A stretch of DNA of 64,000 nucleotides, from positions 216,835 to 280,834 of the forward strand of contig DUNN01000036.1 of NCBI GenBank assembly GCA_012839345.1, in the 5' to 3' direction. Below are positions 26,259-34,299 of the stretch, piece after piece. The DNA comes from Clostridiales bacterium (lineage in GTDB: Bacteria > Bacillota > Clostridia > Oscillospirales > Acutalibacteraceae). Every line of letters starts with the position of its first letter. Position 1 is the stretch's first letter. The notes beneath the pieces are model-generated. The model was given only the letters and a program-made list of their open reading frames with translations. It had not been told where the DNA came from and did no database searches. The position numbers were made by a program, and so were the translations under genes.

Positions 26259-26300
26259 AAAATCCTGCAGACGGTTTATCCGTGGGCAGGATTTTTTTGT
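26259..26300 (+). terminator. Terminator after tRNA-Thr
   Basis: AAATCCTGC and GCAGGATTT form the stem with a T-run of seven. Confidence 0.9.
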
Positions 26301-26580
26301 TTCTCTAAAACAGAGAAAATAAGGGGGTAAAATTATCCATAGCCAAGGGAAAACATCCTATTCCACTTTATGGATTTTTATTTCATAAAAGGAAATCATG
26401 AGGTATTTCGTTGACATTCAGTTTACCATTGCTAATTTTCACTGTCAATGCGATGGGAGAAAATGTTCCTTTCCAATTTTTGCATCGCGACCTGTCCTGA
26501 ACTTATGGACTTCCATAACTTGGGTTATACTATTTTCAAAATGAATGATCCTGAGATTAAAATGTAAAGAGGAAAGACAA
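26301..26580. other. Regulatory gap before the hydrogenase-like gene
   Basis: No gene. A perfect dyad TTATGGA-CT-TCCATAA (26503-26518) lies where the -35 would be for a -10 TATACT (26526-26531), so it may be an operator. A related looser dyad TTTATG...CATAAA is at 26368-26390. Confidence 0.45.
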
Positions 26581-27831
26581 ATGACAACGTTTAATGAGCT
26601 ATATAACCGACTGGTAAAAGCCTCGGTGGAAAATAAATTGCCGGAGGAGCTTGAAAAACTGAGGCAGGAAGAGTTCGACCCTCATCATTTAGACTGCCTT
26701 CTGAATCCGGAACTGCATCCGCCGGTGATCCGCATTGGGGACTGCACCTGTTCGGACAATGAAAGAGCCGCCTGTGCGGGGAAATGCCTGTTTGAAGCGC
26801 TGTACCGTGACAAGTCGGGAAATGTAGCCATCAATAAAGACCTTTGCGTAGGGTGCTCGCAGTGCGTAGAAAACTGCCGCGCCAAGAAACTGACGGAAAG
26901 TAAGGAGATCCTTCCAACTCTTGCCGCGGTGCATGATGCCAAAGCGCCTGTTTATGCCATGATTGCGCCCGCGTTCATTAACCAGTTCAGCCCGGAAGTT
27001 ACGCCGGGCAAGCTGAGAAGCGCTTTCAAAAGGCTTGGCTTTGCCGGAATGGTGGAAGTGGCGTTGTTTGCCGATATCTTGACCTTGAAGGAAGCCCTTG
27101 AATTTGACAAGAATATTGTCAACGAAAAGGATTACCAGCTGACCAGCTGCTGCTGCCCCATGTGGATTGCCATGATCCGCCGTGTATACCACGAACTGGT
27201 TCCGCATGTCCCGGGTGCGGTGTCGCCCATGGTGGCCTGCGGCCGGTCCATTAAAGCGCTGTATCCCGATGCAATTACCGTTTTTATTGGCCCCTGCCTT
27301 GCCAAAAAAGCAGAGGCCAGGGAAAAGGACATTTCCGATTCTACAGATTTTGTGCTGACCTTTCAGGAGATGCAGGATATTTTTGATTTCGCAGGCATTA
27401 ATCTGGCGGAAATGCCGGAGGACGAGCGAGACCATTCCTCCCGAGCCGGCCGCATTTATGCAACCACCGGTGGTGTGAGCGAGGCGGTTCAAAAGACGGT
27501 GAAACGTCTGAACCCACACCGTACAATTACGGTCCGCGCTGCGCAGGCGGACGGCGTTCCCGCTTGCAAAGCCATGCTGAATGATGTGATGGAAGGAAAA
27601 ATTACGGCGAACTTTATTGAAGGTATGGGCTGTGTGGGCGGCTGCGTGGGCGGACCGAAACGCCTGATTCCCAAAGAAGAGGGGCGCGAGCATGTTTACC
27701 GGTATGGGGAAGAAGCCGCGTACCCGACTCCGATTGACAATCCGTACGTTATCGAACTTTTGCATCGCCTTGGGTTCGACACGGTGGAGAGCCTGCTAGA
27801 GCACAGTGACATTTTTACCCGGGATTTTTAA
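26581..27831 (+). CDS. Monomeric [FeFe]-hydrogenase-like iron-sulfur protein
   Basis: A 416-residue protein with ferredoxin and hydrogenase large-subunit parts. N-terminal Cys cluster C-x-C-x7-C-x3-C (Cys55, 57, 65, 69), a 4Fe-4S motif CVGCSQCVENC (Cys89-99), then H-cluster motifs L1 TSCCCPMW, L2 IGPCLAKKAEA and L3 EGMGCVGGCVGG. L1 carries an extra Cys compared with the usual TSCCPxW, and L2 has IGPC in place of MPC. These departures fit the less-studied group B/C-like enzymes rather than bidirectional group A HydA. Catalysis of H2 turnover, or sensing, is inferred. ATG 26581 follows AGAGGAAA; an ATA/ATG-rich upstream extension is not needed. It is monocistronic. Confidence 0.85.
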   Translation: MTTFNELYNRLVKASVENKLPEELEKLRQEEFDPHHLDCLLNPELHPPVIRIGDCTCSDNERAACAGKCLFEALYRDKSGNVAINKDLCVGCSQCVENCRAKKLTESKEILPTLAAVHDAKAPVYAMIAPAFINQFSPEVTPGKLRSAFKRLGFAGMVEVALFADILTLKEALEFDKNIVNEKDYQLTSCCCPMWIAMIRRVYHELVPHVPGAVSPMVACGRSIKALYPDAITVFIGPCLAKKAEAREKDISDSTDFVLTFQEMQDIFDFAGINLAEMPEDERDHSSRAGRIYATTGGVSEAVQKTVKRLNPHRTITVRAAQADGVPACKAMLNDVMEGKITANFIEGMGCVGGCVGGPKRLIPKEEGREHVYRYGEEAAYPTPIDNPYVIELLHRLGFDTVESLLEHSDIFTRDF

Positions 27832-27881
27832 CGAAGTTTATTTATTCCAATTTCCTCCTATTATTACCTTCCTATCTGTGC

Positions 27882-27887
27882 TATAAT
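27882..27887 (+). promoter_or_regulatory. Extended -10 promoter of the HD-domain gene
   Basis: TGCTATAAT: TATAAT with the TG of an extended -10; no clear -35 upstream. Confidence 0.55.
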
Positions 27888-27915
27888 GCTGTTAGATTAA
27901 TATGGGGGCTACAGA

Positions 27916-28506
27916 ATGGGCTATAAGGAAGAATTCGAGGAAATTTTTCGCACGCATATCGCGCGTGCCGGAAGTGCCGACCTGCTGGAATGGCTGAAAA
28001 CAACGGACTTTTTCATTGCTCCGGCAAGTACAAAATTCCACTGCGCCTGCCTGGGCGGTTTGGTGCAGCACAGTGTCAGTGTTTATCATGTCATGCGGAA
28101 CCGGTATTTCGAGCCGGATACGGACAGTGAAGAAAGTTTTGCCATCTGCGGATTGCTGCATGATGTCTGCAAGGCACAGTTTTATAAAGAAAGCGTCCGG
28201 AATGTAAAGAACGAGGAAACCGGAGCGTGGGAAAAACGGCCCTATTATACGATTGAAGACAGTTATCCGTTTGGTCACGGGGAAAAGTCGGTCTTCTTAA
28301 TCGAGCGGTTTATGCGCCTGAAAACGTCGGAGGCAATTGCCATTCGTTGGCACATGGGTGGCTTTGATGAGTCGGTGAAAGGCGGCAGCTTTTCCATCGG
28401 CCTTGCCTATCAAAAATATCCCATCGCGGTGAAGCTGCATCTTTCCGATTTAGAAAGCACCTACCTCTGCGAAAAAGGAACTTCCGCGGTGAATCGCAAG
28501 AAATAA
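27916..28506 (+). CDS. HD-domain phosphohydrolase
   Basis: A 196-residue cytosolic protein of the HD superfamily. Metal-binding motifs are visible as the LVQHSVSVYHVM histidine, LLHDVCK (HD pair) and the later RWHMGG. The middle contains YYTIEDSYPFGHGEKSVFLIERF. Such small HD proteins often hydrolyse nucleotides or nucleic-acid-related phosphoesters; the substrate here is unknown. It is followed by the broken corA gene. Confidence 0.8.
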   Translation: MGYKEEFEEIFRTHIARAGSADLLEWLKTTDFFIAPASTKFHCACLGGLVQHSVSVYHVMRNRYFEPDTDSEESFAICGLLHDVCKAQFYKESVRNVKNEETGAWEKRPYYTIEDSYPFGHGEKSVFLIERFMRLKTSEAIAIRWHMGGFDESVKGGSFSIGLAYQKYPIAVKLHLSDLESTYLCEKGTSAVNRKK

Positions 28507-28552
28507 AAAAAGAACGGTGCCATATCCGTTATAAGGACTGGATTGCTGGGAA

Positions 28553-29085
28553 ATGAAATGCTATAAAATCGAGGAAGAAACGCTGAGAGAATTTGCTCCT
28601 GATTTTGAAACAAGTGCAGTTTGCGTTTGTACGCCGGACGAATTACGACGCCAAACTATGCATTTCGCACAGCATACCATTGAGGAATGTGAGCATGAGG
28701 GGCCTTCCAAGCTGGAAGTCTATGACGGGTACGATTTTATTCTACCGAACGTTGCCAATGAGGAACACCGCTTTACCACGAACCGTGTCGGGCTTTTCGC
28801 GTCAGCCGACTGAACCAACATGTGCTGAACCTGCGCGATTATATCACGCAGGTTCGGGAGGCTTATCAGTCGCAGGTGGATATTAAGCTGAACGAAATCA
28901 TGAAGCTTTTTACCGTGGTGACCGGAATTTTTCTGCCGCTTACCCTTTTGGTCGGGTGGTACGGGATGAACTTTAAAAATATGCCAGAGTTGGACTGGCC
29001 ATATGGTTACGGATGTGCCATTCTTCTGTCTGCTTTCTTTGTGGCGCTATCGGTTTTTTACTTTCGGAAGAGGAAAATTTTATAA
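28553..29085 (+). pseudogene. corA-like magnesium transporter, internally deleted and frameshifted
   Basis: Two fragments in different frames match the ends of a CorA protein. 28553-28813 encodes the N-terminal cytosolic start (MKCYKIEEETLREF...) and stops at TGA. From about 28801 another frame reads RVSRLNQHVLNLRDYITQVREAYQSQVDI, then the first transmembrane helix, the GMNF selectivity signature (YGMNF) and the second helix to residue RKRKIL at 29085. Roughly 120-140 residues of the middle are missing, so it is a deletion relic. ATG 28822 could still make a short membrane peptide. Confidence 0.8.
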
Positions 29086-29122
29086 AAAGGCCGCGCATGT
29101 TCTGAAAACATGCGCGGCCTTG
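29084..29122. terminator. Bidirectional terminator between corA relic and hsp20
   Basis: AAGGCCGCGCATGTT and AACATGCGCGGCCTT form a 15-base-pair stem with a tiny loop; converging units meet here. Confidence 0.85.
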
Positions 29123-29129
29123 GGAATTT

Positions 29130-29552
29130 TTACTGAATTTCGATCTGACGGCTTGGCGGAAGGGCTGTTTCCTTTTTGGGCAGGCTTAGCTCCAGAACGC
29201 CCCTGTCATACCGTGCGGAAATTCTGTCCGCGTCAATATTAGTGATATCGAAGCTTCTGCTGAAAGAGCCATATCTTCTTTCGCGGCGGATGAAGTTGCC
29301 GTTGCTGTTGTCGTTTTCCTCCCTGTGCTCCGCAGTCAGGGTCAGGTAGTTGCCTTCTATGTTAATATGAATATCCTCTTTGTTAAAACCCGGCAGGTCG
29401 GCTTTGAGTACGTATTTGTCGCCTTGGTCGAGGACATCGGTACGGCACGGATAAAAATCTTTATCCCAGTCTCCGAAGAACTCCTGACTCATTCTGTTAA
29501 AGTAGTCAAACATGTTTCTACTTCTTTGTTCAAAAGGAATCAAATCAAACAT
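29130..29552 (-). CDS. hsp20: Small heat-shock protein, Hsp20/alpha-crystallin family
   Basis: A 140-residue holdase chaperone. The alpha-crystallin domain runs from about 40 to 130 (YVLKADLPGFNKEDIHINIEGNYLTLTAEH, RRERRYGSFSRSFDI, ARYDRGVLELSLPKKE). ATG 29552 is 8 bases after GGAGG; an in-frame ATG overlapping that site is less likely. A perfect CIRCE operator lies 180 bases upstream, so HrcA-type heat-shock control is expected. Confidence 0.93.
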   Translation of the reverse strand: MFDLIPFEQRSRNMFDYFNRMSQEFFGDWDKDFYPCRTDVLDQGDKYVLKADLPGFNKEDIHINIEGNYLTLTAEHREENDNSNGNFIRRERRYGSFSRSFDITNIDADRISARYDRGVLELSLPKKETALPPSRQIEIQ

Positions 29553-29730
29553 AGTCAAAACCTCCATTTATAAAATTTTGTTTCCCGCATTTTCGTTTTG
29601 GGAGGGCCGTTTTATGGGGCAGCCCTGGACGAAGGCGGAATCTTCAGGAGCTTTCGCTCTCTGTTTACGGTTTTAGTATAGGAATTATTTGTGAACAATA
29701 TAATAACATAATACGAACAAATTATTAATT

Positions 29731-29757
29731 TTAGCACTCAAATAGCTAGAGTGCTAA
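29731..29757. promoter_or_regulatory. CIRCE element (HrcA operator)
   Basis: TTAGCACTC - 9 bases - GAGTGCTAA, an exact match to the CIRCE consensus. It lies upstream of hsp20 (minus strand). No hrcA, groE or dnaK gene is in the window. Confidence 0.95.
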
Positions 29758-29899
29758 AATTAATCTACAATGCTTTGAAAATGCCAAAAACAGCGGGAAA
29801 AGCGGAATGCAGTACTGCTTTGTGAAGCAAAGAAGAGCAAGCTCCTCAAGGCGTACCGTATCACTTTATATAGAATATCAATAAATTTCACAAAAATTC

Positions 29900-29928
29900 T
29901 TGACAATGTGGTGCTTTTGCGTTACAAT
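29900..29928 (+). promoter_or_regulatory. Promoter of the nucleoside salvage operon
   Basis: TTGACA (29900-29905), 17 bases, TACAAT (29923-29928). Two palindromic operators lie just downstream. Confidence 0.88.
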
Positions 29929-29941
29929 GTTCTTGCAAACA

Positions 29942-29977
29942 TGAAAGCGCTTTCAAGACTAAAACAAAGCGCGCTTT
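29942..29977 (+). promoter_or_regulatory. Tandem LacI/CcpA-type operators
   Basis: TGAAAGCGCTTTCA (29942-29955) is a perfect palindrome that fits the cre/LacI-family pattern with a central CG. AAAGCGCGCTTT (29966-29977) is a second palindrome. Both lie just past the likely transcription start, where a bound repressor would block. The regulator gene that follows is the natural candidate; CcpA could also bind the first. Confidence 0.8.
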
Positions 29978-30004
29978 CAGTTGTATGGAAAGAATTGGTG
30001 ATTT

Positions 30005-30997
30005 TTGTTGGTTCAAATCAGCGATATAGCTAGAATGGCAGGTGTTTCCTGCGCTACTGTTTCTAGGGTGATTAACGGTTCTGCCAAAGTAAGCGAGGAG
30101 AAGGCCCGACGTGTGCAGGAGGCTATTCGTGAAACGGGTTTCAAACCAAACGAGATTGCCCGTTCTCTCTACAAAAAGTCATCTCGGCTAATTGGTTATA
30201 TAGTCCCTAGCATTTTAAATGTGTTTCTGAATGAAATCGGCCGTGCTATCGAGGATGAAGCTTTCCAAAACGGTTTTAAAATGATTTTGTGCAACTCGGA
30301 TGAAGATCCGGGAAAAGAAGCCGCCTACATCAATATGCTTACTTCTATGAATGCGGATGGCATTATTATCACCGCAAACAATGAGCATCTGGATGAGGAA
30401 ATCCGAAATTGCCCGCTTCCGATTGTGGTGCTGGATAAAAATGCTGGAACGCATTATACCGCCTCCGTTCAGTCGGATAATTATACCGGTGGAAAAATCG
30501 CCGCGGAGCATCTGCTCGACTGCGGCTGCCGCAGGATTGTGCTGATGCGCGGTCCACAACAGTACACCAGTACCCAGCAACGTTTTCTGGGGTATGTGGA
30601 TGCGTGCAACGAACGCGGGGTTCAGCCTTTGTTTTTGAGCAGCCAGTACAGCTATGAAGAAAGCATTCGTAGTTCCCGCGAACTGCTTGAACGTTTTCCG
30701 GAAGTGGATGGAATCCTTGCTTCCACAGATATGATGGCAATGTCCCTGTATAAAGTGCTTTGTGAGCAGGGCCGGCGCGTGCCGGACGACGTGATGATAG
30801 TCGGATACGACGGCGTAGCGCTCAGCGAACTGATTACGCCGACGCTGACCACGGTGGCCCAGCCGATTGAGGAGATTGGCCGCCTGGCTGCGAAACTCAT
30901 TATCGAGCAGGTTGCCACAAACAACATTCAGCAGAAGGAAAATATTTTGCCGGTTTCTCTGAAAATTGGGGAAACTACAAAAAGAAAAAATAAATAG
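30005..30997 (+). CDS. LacI-family transcriptional regulator (RbsR-like), nucleoside operon
   Basis: A 330-residue repressor. The HTH and hinge lie in residues 4-60 ([37 protein letters not shown], then [13 protein letters not shown]); a periplasmic-binding-like effector domain follows with [10 protein letters not shown] and [17 protein letters not shown] start 30005 (or 30008) has only a weak GGTGAT upstream. It is the first gene of the salvage operon; deoB starts 16 bases later. Two operators downstream of the promoter suggest autoregulation. A ribose or nucleoside-derived effector is inferred from context. Confidence 0.88.
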   Translation: MLVQISDIARMAGVSCATVSRVINGSAKVSEEKARRVQEAIRETGFKPNEIARSLYKKSSRLIGYIVPSILNVFLNEIGRAIEDEAFQNGFKMILCNSDEDPGKEAAYINMLTSMNADGIIITANNEHLDEEIRNCPLPIVVLDKNAGTHYTASVQSDNYTGGKIAAEHLLDCGCRRIVLMRGPQQYTSTQQRFLGYVDACNERGVQPLFLSSQYSYEESIRSSRELLERFPEVDGILASTDMMAMSLYKVLCEQGRRVPDDVMIVGYDGVALSELITPTLTTVAQPIEEIGRLAAKLIIEQVATNNIQQKENILPVSLKIGETTKRKNK

Positions 30998-31013
30998 AGA
31001 AGGATCTTGTTCA

Positions 31014-32192
31014 ATGAGTGAAAATAAAAAAAGAATCTTTTTGGTTGTCCTAGACAGTGTGGGCATTGGGGAAGAGCCCGACGCCGCTGAATATGGGGAT
31101 GCAGGCAGCAACACGTTGGCCGCTTGTGCTTCCAGCAGCTATTTCAACATGCCCAATATGCGCCGACTTGGCCTGTTCAATATTGACGGGGTCAACTGCA
31201 GGGAGGGAGTCGAGGCGCCGGAGGCCGCAATTGCAAGGCTCCAAGAGCTTTCCAAAGGTAAAGATACTACCATTGGCCATTGGGAAATCGCTGGAATCCA
31301 TTCGCCCAAGCCCCTGCCTACTTATCCGAACGGCTTTCCGCCGGAAGTGATTCATGAATTCGAGAAACGGACGGGCCGTCGCGTCCTCTGCAATAAGCCT
31401 TACTCCGGAACCGATGTTATTCGCGACTACGGAAAAGAGCATGTGGAAACGGGCGCTTTGATTGTGTATACCTCTGCGGACAGTGTGTTCCAGGTGGCGG
31501 CGCATGAATCCGTGGTTCCGGTGGAAGAACTGTACCGTTACTGCAAAATAGCACGTGAGCTGCTTACCGGGGAGCACGGTGTAGGCCGTGTGATCGCCCG
31601 CCCCTTTACTGGGGAATATCCGAACTTCACAAGAACTTCCAACCGGCATGACTTTTCCTTGGAACCGCCGCACATTACCATGTTGGATCAGCTGACGGAA
31701 AACGGGGTTGACGTTGTTTCCATCGGAAAAATTGTGGATATTTTCGCAGGCCGTGGAATTTCCGAAGCGGTCCGAACGAAAAATAATGCGGATGGCATTG
31801 AGCGCACGATTGAATATTTGGGGCACGACTTTAACGGCCTGTGCTTCATTAATCTGGTGGATTTCGATATGGTCTACGGGCACCGGAACGATGTGGATGG
31901 CTACGCGAAGGCGCTGACGTATTTTGATGAGCAGCTGCCACGCATTTTGGCGGGCTTGAAGGAGAATGACATTCTCATGATTACCGCTGACCACGGCTGC
32001 GACCCTGCGACTCCTTCTACCGACCATTCCAGGGAATATATTCCTTGGCTTGTATACGGAAAATCAGTCAAAGCCGGTGCGAACCTCGGCACACTGCCGA
32101 CTTTCTCCGACATCGGAGCAACCGTACTGGATTATTTCGGAGTATCACCAAAAATTAATGGTACATCACGGTTAAAGCAGCTGTTAAAATAA
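31014..32192 (+). CDS. deoB: Phosphopentomutase
   Basis: A 392-residue alkaline-phosphatase-superfamily enzyme that interconverts (deoxy)ribose 1- and 5-phosphate. Metal and phosphothreonine motifs are visible: [14 protein letters not shown] at the N-terminus, [11 protein letters not shown] with the catalytic Thr, [14 protein letters not shown], and [18 protein letters not shown] near the C-terminus. ATG 31014 follows GAAGGA with 9 bases. It links phosphorylases (DeoD, Pdp) to the aldolase DeoC in the same operon. Confidence 0.96.
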   Translation: MSENKKRIFLVVLDSVGIGEEPDAAEYGDAGSNTLAACASSSYFNMPNMRRLGLFNIDGVNCREGVEAPEAAIARLQELSKGKDTTIGHWEIAGIHSPKPLPTYPNGFPPEVIHEFEKRTGRRVLCNKPYSGTDVIRDYGKEHVETGALIVYTSADSVFQVAAHESVVPVEELYRYCKIARELLTGEHGVGRVIARPFTGEYPNFTRTSNRHDFSLEPPHITMLDQLTENGVDVVSIGKIVDIFAGRGISEAVRTKNNADGIERTIEYLGHDFNGLCFINLVDFDMVYGHRNDVDGYAKALTYFDEQLPRILAGLKENDILMITADHGCDPATPSTDHSREYIPWLVYGKSVKAGANLGTLPTFSDIGATVLDYFGVSPKINGTSRLKQLLK

Positions 32193-32262
32193 TGATTTGA
32201 AATTTGAGAAATTTCGAAAGAGCAGAGTCTTTCAACCGTTTATTGAAAGGATGATCACTATC

Positions 32263-32973
32263 ATGGCAAACGTACCAACTCCCCACAACGGGGCATTACC
32301 AGGAGAGATCGCACAAACGGTTTTAATGCCGGGCGATCCGCTGCGCGCAAAATTCATTGCCGATAACTATTTAACGGACGTGCATTGTTTTAACACGGTC
32401 CGGAATATGCTCGGCTTCACCGGAAACTATAAAGGAAAACGCGTTTCCGTCATGGGCGGCGGAATGGGTATGCCGTCCGTTGGAATTTACACATACGAGC
32501 TTTTCAATTTTTATAACGTAGACAATATTATTCGGATTGGTTCTGCGGGCGGAATCGCTGATAATGTTCATGTGCGCGACGTTGTGGTGGGCATGGGCGC
32601 GTGCACCGATTCCAATTACGCGGCTCAGTATTGCCTGCCCGGTACGTTTGCTCCGATTGCCAGCTACGACCTTCTTTCCAAAGCGGTCAAGGCGGCCGAA
32701 GAACTGAACGTAAAAACTGTAGTCGGCAATGTGCTTTCCAGCGACGTGTTTTACGGGGACAATGAAAACGCGCTGAAATCATGGAAGAAGATGGGCGTTC
32801 TTGCGGTGGAAATGGAAGCTGCCGCACTGTATATGAATGCCGCCAGAGCCGGAAAGAATGCACTCTGCCTGCTGACCATTTCCGACTGTCCGTTTACCGG
32901 CGAAGAGCTTTCGGCGGAAGAGCGGCAGACCGGGTTTAAGCAGATGATGGAAGTCGCATTGGCGCTTGCCTAA
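32263..32973 (+). CDS. deoD: Purine-nucleoside phosphorylase, DeoD type
   Basis: A 236-residue enzyme that phosphorolyses purine (deoxy)nucleosides to base plus sugar 1-phosphate. Family motifs: [60 protein letters not shown], and [12 protein letters not shown] with the substrate-binding Glu. I chose ATG 32263 (MANVPTPHN) because it matches the family start; an in-frame ATG 12 bases earlier is possible. Confidence 0.96.
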   Translation: MANVPTPHNGALPGEIAQTVLMPGDPLRAKFIADNYLTDVHCFNTVRNMLGFTGNYKGKRVSVMGGGMGMPSVGIYTYELFNFYNVDNIIRIGSAGGIADNVHVRDVVVGMGACTDSNYAAQYCLPGTFAPIASYDLLSKAVKAAEELNVKTVVGNVLSSDVFYGDNENALKSWKKMGVLAVEMEAAALYMNAARAGKNALCLLTISDCPFTGEELSAEERQTGFKQMMEVALALA

Positions 32974-33035
32974 TTTTTTTAAAGCTTGAGGACAATATAA
33001 AAAGGAAAAATCTGTTTGTCAAATGCGGGTAAGTC

Positions 33036-33064
33036 TTGCAAAATCCCGCCGAAGGTAGTAATAT
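33036..33064 (+). promoter_or_regulatory. Possible internal promoter before the BMP lipoprotein gene
   Basis: TTGCAA (33036-33041), 17 bases, TAATAT (33059-33064) in the 138-base gap after deoD. It would give extra expression of the binding protein. Confidence 0.5.
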
Positions 33065-33111
33065 CACATATTGTGGTATAAATAACCCAAAAAAATTTAG
33101 GAGGAAAATTT

Positions 33112-34203
33112 ATGAAGAAAATTGTTGCACTCCTGCTTGCATCCGTCATGGCGGTATCGGCAACTGCGTGCTCCAACTCATCCACGACTTCCAGTGCGGC
33201 AAGTCAGGCGACAAGTGCGGCGGAAAGCCAGGCAGAAGCCTCGTCCACTGCAGCCAAAACAGATTTTAAGGTGGCAATGGTAACGGATACCGGCGGTGTC
33301 AACGACCAGTCCTTTAACCAGTCTTCCTGGGAAGGCCTGCAGCAGTTTGAAAAGGATACCGGTGCGAAAGTTAGCTACACCGAATCCAAGCAGGAATCCG
33401 ACTATGCTACAAACCTTGACAAAGCAGCCGACGATGGCAACAAACTGATCTGGGGCATTGGCTTTGCCATGGCAGACGCGATTACCAACGCGGCTAAAGC
33501 AAACCCGGACATCAACTATGCTATCATCGATAACTCCTACGAGAATACTCCTTCCAATGTAACCGGTGTTGTGTTCCGTGCTCAGGAGCCTTCTTTCCTG
33601 GTTGGCTACATCGCAGGCAAAACCACCAAGACCAATAAAGTTGGTTTTGTAGGCGGCATTAAGGGCGTTGTCATCGATCAGTTCGAATTCGGCTATCGTG
33701 CAGGTGTTGCCTATGCTGCAAAAGAACTTGGTAAGACCATCACGGTTGATTCTCAGTATGCAGAGAGCTTCAGCGATTCTGCAAAAGGCAAGGCAATCGC
33801 TTCTAAGATGTATTCCAACGGCTGCGACATCGTGTTCCATGCTGCAGGCAATGTTGGCGTAGGCGTTATTGAAGCCGCTAAGGAAGCAAAGAAACTGGTC
33901 ATCGGCGTGGATAAGGACCAGTCCTATCTTGCACCGGAAAATGTTCTGACTTCTGCCATGAAGCTGGTCAACAAAGCCATTGAACTCGTTTCTAAGGATG
34001 CTTTGGAGGGCAAGCAGATCGGTGGAAAGACCTATGATTACGGTCTTACGGAAGATGCCGTCGGTATCCCGGAAAAGCATGACCTGATGAGCGACGAAAC
34101 CTATAATGCAGCGATTGCTCTGGAACAGAAGATTAAGGATAAGACGATCACTCCTCCGGCCAACGAACAGGATTTCAAAACGTTTGAAGCAAGCTTGAAG
34201 TAA
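33112..34203 (+). CDS. BMP-family nucleoside-binding lipoprotein
   Basis: A 363-residue extracellular solute-binding protein of the Med/PnrA type. A lipoprotein signal (MKKIVALLLASVMAVSATAC, Cys20 as anchor) and a Ser/Ala-rich linker precede the mature domain with VAMVTDTGGVNDQSFNQSSWEGLQ, YAIIDNSYENTPSNVTGVVFRAQEPSFLVGY, and VIGVDKDQ. These features are typical of BmpA/PnrA proteins that bind nucleosides. It is followed by an attenuating hairpin, then an ATPase and two permeases, so it feeds the salvage enzymes around it. Confidence 0.93.
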   Translation: MKKIVALLLASVMAVSATACSNSSTTSSAASQATSAAESQAEASSTAAKTDFKVAMVTDTGGVNDQSFNQSSWEGLQQFEKDTGAKVSYTESKQESDYATNLDKAADDGNKLIWGIGFAMADAITNAAKANPDINYAIIDNSYENTPSNVTGVVFRAQEPSFLVGYIAGKTTKTNKVGFVGGIKGVVIDQFEFGYRAGVAYAAKELGKTITVDSQYAESFSDSAKGKAIASKMYSNGCDIVFHAAGNVGVGVIEAAKEAKKLVIGVDKDQSYLAPENVLTSAMKLVNKAIELVSKDALEGKQIGGKTYDYGLTEDAVGIPEKHDLMSDETYNAAIALEQKIKDKTITPPANEQDFKTFEASLK

Positions 34204-34235
34204 TTTTGCAAACCCAATCAAAATCTCTTCATACG

Positions 34236-34263
34236 CGGGGCGTTCTTCACAGCGCCCCGTTTT
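34236..34263 (+). terminator. Intercistronic hairpin after the BMP lipoprotein gene
   Basis: CGGGGCG (34236-34242) and CGCCCCG (34253-34259) with TTTTG. Its place between binding protein and ATPase suggests partial termination, keeping the lipoprotein in excess. Confidence 0.75.
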
Positions 34264-34299
34264 GTGTGAAGGGGTGAATCAAGGCAAGGGGGTTTTGTC

